Virus record (IMG/VR): IMGVR_UViG_3300047554_000447
Coordinates: 22,349 to 86,348 of that record
Reading direction: 5' to 3' (one strand)
DNA: 64,000 nt
Origin: a virus
The notes below the pieces were generated by a model. The model was not told where the DNA came from and did no database searches. It saw only the letters and a program-made list of their open reading frames with translations. Shown here in pieces: positions 8,095-21,765 of the stretch (position 1 is the first letter of the stretch; each line of letters opens with the position of its first letter). Position numbers and translations under genes: made by a program.

Positions 8095-9463
8095 AAACAT
8101 CTATGAACCTATGAAATTTCGTAGTCAAGGTATTGAAGACCTTGCTACGCACGAAACGCTAGTTATCACTAACGGAAAAATCACTGTCGACACAGTCGAG
8201 CCTAAAAAAGCGGTGTCTTTTGCGGGTGCGAATTTTGCTGAAATCGAAGGTAATGGCATCCGCTGGACTGACGGTCGCAAGGCAAAAACACTAGCATTTA
8301 AGGAATCAAAGCTCTGGACAGATTTAACTCTTAATCTAGACGAAGAACAAGAATACCAAATCAATAACACTACAGTTTTGAGCTTCACAGAGCTAGGCTC
8401 AACTGTTACTAAAAGTAACCTAAAACAAGTAGGTGTTCTTAAAAATCTAAGAGTAGCCGGAAATGCGTCCTTTGGAGACTTTGCCTATGCTATGGGCAGT
8501 CTAAATCGCTTTGGTATTAACACAGATGCGCCGGGTGCGGCTCTAGGCATTGTTGAAAATTCTGTAGAGATTTTGCTAGGAAGTTTAAAACAAGACACAG
8601 CGATCTTTGGAACACACAGCAACGATCATTTAGAAATCATCACTGATAATACTACTAGAATAACTGTTACAAATTCTGGTGAAGTTGTTATCGGGTCTGC
8701 TAATCATAAGAACGGAATACTTCGTGTAAATGGTACCCTGTATGCTGATGCGATCGTTACAGAAAGATCTAGTCCATTAGTTTTTAAAGAATCAGACACT
8801 AGCTCAAACTACGGTAAAGGAATTATTTGGGCAGGTAAAACTGGTCCAAACAAACAGCTAGTATATCAGGCTAACCCAGATCGCATTTGGTCAACTGATA
8901 TTATTGACCTAGCACAAGAGAAATACTTTGCTATTGAAAACCAGATGGTCTTAAGCAAGACTAGCCTAGGCACTAGCGTAGTTGAAAGCTCATTAACAAA
9001 ATTAGGTATACTTAAAGATCTACAAGTTGCTGGCGATGCGGCGATCACTAGAAAACTTTCAACTAGCAGAATCGAAATAGGCAAGTTCGCTGTCGATGAA
9101 AACCGTTTAGAGTTTGATAGAAACTTTAGCATCCAGCAAGGTACACTAAGTGAATTTAGAATCGGATCAGATATCACTATCGGTAACAGCGACAACACAA
9201 CTAGAGCCGTATCAGTTTACGGTAGACTCGCAGTCGGAACTGCTAGACCCGGTGATGATGTTTCATTAACTGTGTCAGGACCTGTTAGTTTTGAAAACAA
9301 GAAGTTTAAGGTAGGATCTGGAATCCCAACATTTGGTGATTACAACAAAGGAGATGTTGTTTGGAATGACGATCCAAAGGCCGGCAGTCACATAGGCTGG
9401 GTCTGTATCACTGCTGGTTCTCCAGGATTCTGGTTGCCGTTCGGCTATATCGGCTCACGATGA
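8087..9463 (+). CDS. Fibre-like virion protein with internal duplication
   Basis: A 458-residue beta-rich protein resembling tail-fibre or structural proteins of marine T4-like phages. Two segments, around residues 78-128 and 264-317, repeat the same pattern: IWSTDIIDL in the second matches LWTDLTLNL in the first, and both end in LGILKDLQVAGDA or VGVLKNLRVAGNA. The C-terminus (GDVVWNDDP, then GWVCITAGSPGFWLPFGYIG) is a typical fibre tip cap. It is expressed from the late-type promoter in its own leader hairpin. The exact location in the virion is not known. Confidence 0.75.
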   Translation: MALNIYEPMKFRSQGIEDLATHETLVITNGKITVDTVEPKKAVSFAGANFAEIEGNGIRWTDGRKAKTLAFKESKLWTDLTLNLDEEQEYQINNTTVLSFTELGSTVTKSNLKQVGVLKNLRVAGNASFGDFAYAMGSLNRFGINTDAPGAALGIVENSVEILLGSLKQDTAIFGTHSNDHLEIITDNTTRITVTNSGEVVIGSANHKNGILRVNGTLYADAIVTERSSPLVFKESDTSSNYGKGIIWAGKTGPNKQLVYQANPDRIWSTDIIDLAQEKYFAIENQMVLSKTSLGTSVVESSLTKLGILKDLQVAGDAAITRKLSTSRIEIGKFAVDENRLEFDRNFSIQQGTLSEFRIGSDITIGNSDNTTRAVSVYGRLAVGTARPGDDVSLTVSGPVSFENKKFKVGSGIPTFGDYNKGDVVWNDDPKAGSHIGWVCITAGSPGFWLPFGYIGSR

Positions 9464-9464
9464 T

Positions 9465-10055
9465 GTGAAAAATATATGGGTAGTAGGCAACGGTCAGAGT
9501 AGATCTAGCGTTGCCCTAAATCAATTAAACGGTCTCGTTATTGGTTGTAACGCAATTCATAGAGATCATATCTGTGATGAATATGTTGCTGTAGATCGTA
9601 GAATGGTCGACGAAATACTCAACAACGAATTAAATCACAACATTCCAGTTTACACTAGACCAGACTGGATAAACTATTATCAAGAAACTCCTAGCGTAAA
9701 GGAGTTGCCAAGACTTCCTTTTGATGGAACAAACAAAGCAGATCAAGCATTTCATTGGAACTCGGGACCATACGCTGTATTAGTTGCCGCAAATAAAGCA
9801 CCTGAAAACATTCATCTCGTAGGCTTCGACCTATGGAGTAAGACTAGTTTTGTCAATAACATTTATAAAAACACACAAAACTATGCGGCGCACGATTCGA
9901 GAAAAGTAAGTCCAGATTTTTGGATCTACCAATTAAAAAAATTATTTGAACACTTTGATGAAATAGAATTTATACAACATCAACAAACAGATTGGCAAAT
10001 TCCCAAGCCTTGGATGGCGATCAAGAACTTGACAATTAGATACGATATTGTATAA
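9465..10055 (+). CDS. Putative nucleotide-sugar/glycan-related protein, function uncertain
   Basis: A 196-residue protein using a GTG start one base after the previous stop, without a Shine-Dalgarno and probably coupled. The N-terminus KNIWVVGNGQSR then VIGCNAIHRD and YVAVDRRMV resembles the Rossmann-like start of MptE/DUF115-type proteins and sialyltransferase-like phage proteins, followed by NIHLVGFDLWSK. It is near two other glycan genes. Membership is tentative. The last 27 bases hold a sigma70 promoter for the next gene. Confidence 0.65.
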   Translation: MKNIWVVGNGQSRSSVALNQLNGLVIGCNAIHRDHICDEYVAVDRRMVDEILNNELNHNIPVYTRPDWINYYQETPSVKELPRLPFDGTNKADQAFHWNSGPYAVLVAANKAPENIHLVGFDLWSKTSFVNNIYKNTQNYAAHDSRKVSPDFWIYQLKKLFEHFDEIEFIQHQQTDWQIPKPWMAIKNLTIRYDIV

Positions 10056-10056
10056 T
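10029..10056 (+). promoter_or_regulatory. Near-consensus sigma70 promoter for queD
   Basis: TTGACA (10029-10034), a 16-base spacer and TATAAT (10051-10056). It overlaps the end of the preceding gene. The predicted start near 10063 falls exactly at the foot of a hairpin (AGAGG at 10064, CCTCT at 10084). Confidence 0.85.
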
Positions 10057-10062
10057 TACTAT

Positions 10063-10139
10063 TAGAGGACTTCGACGTTCACCCCTCTTTAAATACTCTG
10101 CATGTCATCAAACTTGCTACTTTTATAAGGAGACTAGAG
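10063..10139 (+). promoter_or_regulatory. Structured queD leader with possible second, late-type promoter
   Basis: About 77 bases between the predicted transcription start and the queD ATG. AGAGG (10064-10068) pairs with CCTCT (10084-10088) around a 15-base loop, followed by the A/T-rich TTTAAATA (10088-10095), which is also a late-promoter-like element. The strong ribosome site AAGGAG lies at 10127-10132. The layout (short 5' stem and A-rich tail before a preQ1-pathway gene) recalls preQ1 class I riboswitches, but the loop-tail pairing of that class is not evident. Confidence 0.45.
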
Positions 10140-10664
10140 ATGGCAAAATATCTTTCTACAAAAACATACGGCAATGACCGAGGTCTTAGTTGTTGCTTTA
10201 GACAATGGCGTTCGACACATAGTCATTGCTCATTACTACATGGATACTCAATCGGTATCAAACTAATTTTTGAATCAGAAACACTAGACGACCGTAACTG
10301 GGTCATGGACTTCGGTGGGCTTAAGGCATTCAAAGAGTGGAGCGAGTATATGTTCGATCATACTCTTGTAATCGCAGAAGACGATCCTCATCGAGCTATG
10401 TTCGAAAAAATGGCTGAACTTGGTCTCCAAGATCAAGGAGGTGTCTGTGATATTCGTATCGTTCCTGCTGTGGGCTGTGAGAAGTTTTCCGAACTTGCTT
10501 ATAAAGAAATGGAAACGATCTTACACATTTTCAAAACCGGCAACGACTATTATTGCCCTAATGGACAAATATTCAAAGCAAGATATCCTGTTGGTCAAGG
10601 TGTTAAACTTCGTTCAGTTGAAGTTTTTGAACACGCAGGTAATTCCGCAGTATACGAGATCTAA
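10140..10664 (+). CDS. queD: 6-carboxytetrahydropterin synthase / PTPS family protein (QueD-like)
   Basis: The family converts 7,8-dihydroneopterin triphosphate to 6-carboxytetrahydropterin, the second step to preQ0/queuosine and 7-deazaguanine. Seen: the catalytic-type Cys30 in HSHCSLLHGYS, VMDFGGLK after it, and the Asp73-His74 pair in MFDHT. The usual zinc motif HGH reads HGY, and the first zinc His is not obvious (FRQWRSTHSH in its place), which I believe is typical of a phage/marine-bacterial clade. It could therefore have altered chemistry. A QueC homologue is encoded at 32316-32906; no QueE or FolE is in the window. Confidence 0.82.
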   Translation: MAKYLSTKTYGNDRGLSCCFRQWRSTHSHCSLLHGYSIGIKLIFESETLDDRNWVMDFGGLKAFKEWSEYMFDHTLVIAEDDPHRAMFEKMAELGLQDQGGVCDIRIVPAVGCEKFSELAYKEMETILHIFKTGNDYYCPNGQIFKARYPVGQGVKLRSVEVFEHAGNSAVYEI

Positions 10665-10665
10665 T

Positions 10666-10803
10666 ATGATATACATATCAATTTTAGTTCTTGTAATATA
10701 TGCTTTAATCTCTATAGACTACACAGCTCTAAAAATATATCTTGAAAAATTTGAAGAGGAATATATTTTAGAAATGCTAGCAGACTACGCAAGGACTAGA
10801 TGA
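10666..10803 (+). CDS. Small single-pass membrane protein
   Basis: A 45-residue protein: one N-terminal hydrophobic segment (MIYISILVLVIYALI) followed by an acidic helix (KIYLEKFEEEYILEM). The frame is open further upstream inside queD, but ATG 10666 lies one base after the queD stop and gives a sensible membrane topology. Its stop overlaps the following ATG (10800). Function unknown. Confidence 0.6.
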   Translation: MIYISILVLVIYALISIDYTALKIYLEKFEEEYILEMLADYARTR

Positions 10804-11495
10804 ATAAGTGGATTGTTTGCCTTAAACATGGGCAGAAATATTCTGTTGATTATGTAAACAGACTCTACAACATGACTAAACGGCATTCCACTGTGCCGTT
10901 TGGTTTTGCTTGTATCACGGAGGATCCAAGCGGAATGGATCCAAACATCGTACATATACCACTACCAAATCATAAGTTATCTGGTTGGTGGTATAAACCC
11001 TGGGTTTTCAGCAAAGAGATTCCTCTGGACGGAACACTATTGTTCATGGATCTAGATTTGGTTATCATTAAGAACATTGACAACCTTTGGTCTTACAGGC
11101 CTGGAAATTTCTGTATCATACGCGACTTTAATCGCAGTAGTATCAAAGATTGGCGTAAATTCAATAGTTCAGTCTTTAGGATAGAAAAAGGACAGCACCC
11201 CCAAGTTTGGGAAAATCTGATCAAAGATCTTGATCAGACAAAACGTATGCATGGAGATCAAGATTGGATTTTCAGTCAACTGAGAAATTCTCATGTGTTT
11301 TGGCCCGAAGAATGGATTCAAAGTTATAAATGGGAAGTCCGAAACAAATCCGACGTAGTCAGAGTTGGTAACAAAAGAATCTTTAAAGATGTAGCCAATC
11401 CACCTATACACGGTGACACCAACATCCTAGTATTCCACGGCGATCCAAAACCCGAAGAAGTCCAAGATCCTGTAGTCGTTCAAAACTGGCGATAA
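10800..11495 (+). CDS. Glycosyltransferase with DxD motif (GT-A, family 8-like)
   Basis: A 231-residue GT-A-type enzyme. The nucleotide-sugar/metal motif is MDLDLVII (Asp84, Asp86), preceded by GWWYKPWVFSKE, a pattern typical of glycogenin-like and LPS glycosyltransferases in phages. A later acidic/aromatic segment (MHGDQDWIF) supports the fold, as does VFHGDPKP near the C-terminus, which may provide the second metal-binding histidine. It may glycosylate phage DNA bases, virion proteins or the host surface; the acceptor is unknown. Confidence 0.78.
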   Translation: MNKWIVCLKHGQKYSVDYVNRLYNMTKRHSTVPFGFACITEDPSGMDPNIVHIPLPNHKLSGWWYKPWVFSKEIPLDGTLLFMDLDLVIIKNIDNLWSYRPGNFCIIRDFNRSSIKDWRKFNSSVFRIEKGQHPQVWENLIKDLDQTKRMHGDQDWIFSQLRNSHVFWPEEWIQSYKWEVRNKSDVVRVGNKRIFKDVANPPIHGDTNILVFHGDPKPEEVQDPVVVQNWR

Positions 11496-11498
11496 CTC

Positions 11499-11527
11499 TT
11501 GACCTGCTGTCTTTGTTATGCTATAAT
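11499..11527 (+). promoter_or_regulatory. Sigma70 promoter directly abutting a start codon
   Basis: TTGACC (11499-11504), a 17-base spacer and TATAAT (11522-11527). The ATG at 11533 begins only 5 bases after the -10 box, so the predicted transcription start is at or within the start codon. Confidence 0.85.
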
Positions 11528-11532
11528 AAGGT

Positions 11533-12150
11533 ATGAACTACGGTCACTATCCAATTTTCCCAACGCTAGTTAGTTGTTTCGATCTCAGCGATCATCCGGC
11601 GTTGCCTAGCGTAGTGGACATTATCGAAAATGGAGATCACAGTCTTCGACCTCACGGATTACTTAATAATGGTCTCAGCAGTATTGGAAATACCGATTTC
11701 CTTGCATCGGCTGAATTAAAGGATATTAAAAGTGCTATTCAAGACGCTGTTAATATCTATACACAAGAAGCTGGTCTAGAATCCTGCACCGTGGCTCACA
11801 GCTGGTTTAATATTTTACATTCAGGGCATGAGGTAAAGCCCCATCGACACGAAGGTAGCGTAGTCAGCGGAGCATTTTATCCTTTTGTAGAAGAAGGTAG
11901 CGTGGGATTAAATTTTGAAAGTCCGTTGAAACCTGTAAAGATGAATGATATCGCAGAAAAGCAAACACAGTATACGTCTTATACTAGTACTATTCAAGTT
12001 AAGTCGGGTCTGTTGATTATTTTTCCTAGCTGGTTAATCCATTATACAGAACAAAATCAAACTTCAAAAAGATTCACCATTAGCTTTAACACTATTAGAA
12101 ATTCACTAAGAGACAATATCATTAAACTTTCTAAGGAAATCGATGACTAA
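11533..12150 (+). CDS. 2OG-Fe(II) oxygenase superfamily protein (putative)
   Basis: A 205-residue protein with the pattern of the small 2-oxoglutarate/Fe(II) oxygenase family common in marine phages: VKPHRHEGSVVSGAFYPF (metal His candidates 104 and 106), GLLIIFPSWLIHYTEQN with the distal His, and SKRFTISFN with the Arg expected to bind 2-oxoglutarate. It would hydroxylate an unknown protein or small molecule. The gene has no useful Shine-Dalgarno and its promoter -10 box is 5 bases from the ATG. It overlaps uvsE by 8 bases. Confidence 0.8.
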   Translation: MNYGHYPIFPTLVSCFDLSDHPALPSVVDIIENGDHSLRPHGLLNNGLSSIGNTDFLASAELKDIKSAIQDAVNIYTQEAGLESCTVAHSWFNILHSGHEVKPHRHEGSVVSGAFYPFVEEGSVGLNFESPLKPVKMNDIAEKQTQYTSYTSTIQVKSGLLIIFPSWLIHYTEQNQTSKRFTISFNTIRNSLRDNIIKLSKEIDD

Positions 12151-13159
12151 AAAAATTGGCTTTGCCTGCAAGTGGATTGACGAACCGAGACAGGTAGACG
12201 GCATTCGGCCCAAGGATCCTGCTAAGGTTTACAATACGGGTGCTACAACTGTGGCTTGGCTTAATCGTCAGACTCAAGATGTAGCAGAAGATAAACTGTG
12301 GAGCCTAATGGAACAAAACATTGAGGCTACTAGAAAATTAGTTGAAAAGGTAGGGGGATTAAATGAACATCTTAGAATGGTACGTATCAGTTCTGATATC
12401 CTACCAGTTTACACTGAGCCTTCTTGGTGTTATTTTTGGCGTAAGCCTGACGTTAGGAATTATCTCGAAAAACACTTTAGTGAGGTTGGCAGGGTGGCTA
12501 GGAGTAGTGATGTCCGTTTATCTTTTCATCCCGGCCAGTTTACAGTTTTGGCAAGTGATAATGCAGACATTGTTACTCGGAGTATCGACGAATTTGAATA
12601 TCACGTAGATATGGCTCGATGGATGGGCTACGGACAGAAGTTTCAAGATATGAAGATTAATGTTCATATTGCCGGTCGACAAGGTCCAGACGGCATCAGA
12701 CGTGCATATCAACGACTAAGTCCAGAAGCACGTAACACACTAACTATCGAAAATGAAGAAATTACACATAATCTTGACACCTGCTTGGAACTTGCTGATC
12801 TCGTTCCGATTGTACTTGACATACACCATCACTGGATTAATTCCGGAGAGTATATTGATCCCGCTGATAGCCGTGTTAAGAAGGTTATTGATTCTTGGCG
12901 TGGTGTTCGTCCTACTTGCCACTTTAGTGTTTCACGGGAAGAATATTTTGATGGCCATTCCGGACACCAGCGCCCCGATCTTCGGACGCTACTAGAATCA
13001 GGACACAAAAAAGCAAAACTCAGAGCACATTCTGATTTCTACTGGAATACAGCAGTTAACGAATGGGCGCTGAGTTTTTGGGATAACTTTGATATCATGT
13101 GCGAAAGCAAGGCTAAGAATCTAGCCAGCTTCACACTCTTCGAACAATCTAAAAAATAA
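12143..13159 (+). CDS. uvsE: UV-damage endonuclease (UvdE/UvsE family)
   Basis: A TIM-barrel, metal-dependent nuclease that nicks 5' of cyclobutane dimers and 6-4 photoproducts. Family features read in order: MTKKIGFACKWID, HLRMVRISSDILP, VRLSFHPGQFTVLAS, KINVHIAGRQG, LTIENEE, VPIVLDIHHHWIN and KLRAHSDFYW; these carry the His/Glu/Asp metal ligands. At 338 residues it is full length. It is co-transcribed with the oxygenase before it. It would allow light-independent repair of phage DNA and fits a sunlit-water phage. Confidence 0.92.
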   Translation: MTKKIGFACKWIDEPRQVDGIRPKDPAKVYNTGATTVAWLNRQTQDVAEDKLWSLMEQNIEATRKLVEKVGGLNEHLRMVRISSDILPVYTEPSWCYFWRKPDVRNYLEKHFSEVGRVARSSDVRLSFHPGQFTVLASDNADIVTRSIDEFEYHVDMARWMGYGQKFQDMKINVHIAGRQGPDGIRRAYQRLSPEARNTLTIENEEITHNLDTCLELADLVPIVLDIHHHWINSGEYIDPADSRVKKVIDSWRGVRPTCHFSVSREEYFDGHSGHQRPDLRTLLESGHKKAKLRAHSDFYWNTAVNEWALSFWDNFDIMCESKAKNLASFTLFEQSKK

Positions 13160-13163
13160 TAAA

Positions 13164-13421
13164 TTATTCAGCTGTTGAAGTTTTAGCTTTAGGTTTACGA
13201 CCGCCCTTTTTTGCTCCGCCAGCCGCTGGCTTTTTACCTTGTGGCTTTTTTGCAGGCTTAGGTTTTGGTTCTTCGATTGGAAGAGCCACTGCCGGTGCAG
13301 TTTCAACAACGGGTGGTTGTTCTACTTTAGCTTCGGGTGTAGTTTCAACCTTATATGGGCATTCCTCTTTAACAGGTTCTGCTGGTTTGCCCACAAAGAA
13401 TTCTTTAATTGCTTTGAACAT
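13164..13421 (-). CDS. Small Lys/Pro/Ala-rich protein
   Basis: An 85-residue protein on the minus strand: MFKAIKEFFVGKPAEP start, then a low-complexity Pro/Glu stretch and a strongly basic tail (KKGGRKPKAKTSTAE). A strong AAGGAGG precedes the ATG, and TATAAATA lies 21 bases upstream of it, so this is a well-expressed late gene. The tail resembles nucleic-acid-neutralising histone-like tails; a DNA-associated or internal head role is possible but unproven. It converges with uvsE. Confidence 0.75.
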   Translation of the reverse strand: MFKAIKEFFVGKPAEPVKEECPYKVETTPEAKVEQPPVVETAPAVALPIEEPKPKPAKKPQGKKPAAGGAKKGGRKPKAKTSTAE

Positions 13422-13441
13422 AATGTTCCTCCTTGTGAAAT

Positions 13442-13457
13442 TATTTATAACTAAATA
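13442..13457. promoter_or_regulatory. Back-to-back divergent late-type promoters
   Basis: On the minus strand, TATAAATA (13449 down to 13442) serves the Lys/Pro-rich gene; directly adjoining it on the plus strand, ACTAAATA (13450-13457) lies 5 bases before the SOD start codon. The two 8-base boxes touch with no gap. The minus box is a perfect T4 late element. Confidence 0.7.
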
Positions 13458-13462
13458 TTACT

Positions 13463-14029
13463 ATGGCTTATAATTTCATCAAAAACGTTATCCTAAACGA
13501 AAATACACCTAGTAAAAAATTAGAATTACTGCCTTTACCTTACAGTAAAGGCGACTTAGAGCCTGCGATTTCTGAAGAAACTATCAATTATCATTATAGC
13601 AAACTAGCCAAAGCATATGTTGATCGTTATAATGATCGAGAAGGCGACCTAGACTTCAATGAAGCGGGTGCGTTTTTACACAATTTGTTGTTCCCTCAAT
13701 ATAAAAAAGCAGAGGGAAAAAACGATCCTGATGGATCTGCCGGGGAATTCATTATCAAGAAATATAAAACTTTTGAAAAATTTAAAGAAGAATTTTCAAA
13801 GGTAGCCATGGGTATACAAGGCAGTGGATGGGTGTACTTGGCTAAGAACGGCGAGATTAAAACCATTAAAAATCACCAGATTAAAAATGATATAATTCTA
13901 CTTATTGATTGGTGGGAACATGCATGGGCCTTAGACTATCAATCAGATAAGAAAAAGTATCTAGAAAATCAGTGGAAGATTATTAACTGGAACGTGATTA
14001 GTTCTAGGGTCGGGCTTACAAGCGACTGA
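13463..14029 (+). CDS. Iron/manganese superoxide dismutase
   Basis: Dismutes superoxide to oxygen and hydrogen peroxide. Domain order is typical of Fe/Mn SOD: LPLPYSKGDLEPAISEET, then the first metal His44 in NYHYSKL, His73 in GAFLHNLLF, GSGWVYLAKNG, and Asp149/His153 in LLIDWWEHAWALDY, with W...NW at the end. All four metal ligands are present with the correct D-x3-H spacing. At 188 residues it is slightly short, with several changed core positions. No Shine-Dalgarno is seen; a late-type box is 5 bases upstream. Cytoplasmic or virion-carried location is unknown. Confidence 0.88.
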   Translation: MAYNFIKNVILNENTPSKKLELLPLPYSKGDLEPAISEETINYHYSKLAKAYVDRYNDREGDLDFNEAGAFLHNLLFPQYKKAEGKNDPDGSAGEFIIKKYKTFEKFKEEFSKVAMGIQGSGWVYLAKNGEIKTIKNHQIKNDIILLIDWWEHAWALDYQSDKKKYLENQWKIINWNVISSRVGLTSD

Positions 14030-14303
14030 TATCCGCAGTACTAGATACTGGCATATCCCAAATAGTGCGCCGCTCGGCGCCTTTTTTTTGAGCAAATCTT
14101 TTCGCATCACAGTTATCGCAACAGTGAAAATAATTATTACTGAGTCGCTTTGGATCCATAGATCCTTTTAACCTTTTAAAAAATTCCCCGCAGTTGTCGC
14201 AACGAAATATCGCATAAGTGCGATATCTAGAATAAGCATGCTCGTGACCTAGCTTACTTGTTCTAGTGTATTTGTGTAGATCTTGCTCTGTTTTGATGAA
14301 CAT
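14016..14303 (-). CDS. Small zinc-ribbon protein
   Basis: A 95-residue minus-strand protein with two cysteine pairs (FRCDNCGEFF and HCCDNCDAK) separated by about 25 residues, typical of a zinc ribbon that could bind nucleic acid or protein. Its C-terminus overlaps the SOD gene tail-to-tail by 14 bases. There is no Shine-Dalgarno; TGTAAATA lies 4 bases upstream of the ATG. Its coding region carries the SOD terminator on the opposite strand. Confidence 0.78.
   Translation of the reverse strand: MFIKTEQDLHKYTRTSKLGHEHAYSRYRTYAIFRCDNCGEFFKRLKGSMDPKRLSNNYFHCCDNCDAKRFAQKKGAERRTIWDMPVSSTADISRL
14067..14089 (+). terminator. Rho-independent terminator for SOD, inside antisense gene
   Basis: GCGCC (14067-14071), loop GCTC, GGCGC (14076-14080), then C and eight T. 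It lies 38 bases after the SOD stop and within the coding sequence of the minus-strand zinc-ribbon gene. Confidence 0.85.
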
Positions 14304-14307
14304 ATTG

Positions 14308-14315
14308 TATTTACA
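14308..14315 (-). promoter_or_regulatory. Late-type promoter for the zinc-ribbon gene
   Basis: TGTAAATA reading on the minus strand, 4 bases before the ATG at 14303. No ribosome site is present, so the transcript would start at or next to the start codon. Confidence 0.5.
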
Positions 14316-14335
14316 TTAAGGTTATAAAATTAAAA

Positions 14336-21753
<7,418 letters not shown>

Positions 21754-21765
21754 TCGGAGCGTGTA

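Noticed and set aside
13239-13454. Plus-strand frame rich in Phe/Trp/Cys opposite the Lys/Pro-rich gene
   Set aside because: It is the complement of Lys/Glu codons; the minus strand has the strong ribosome site and the TATAAATA box.
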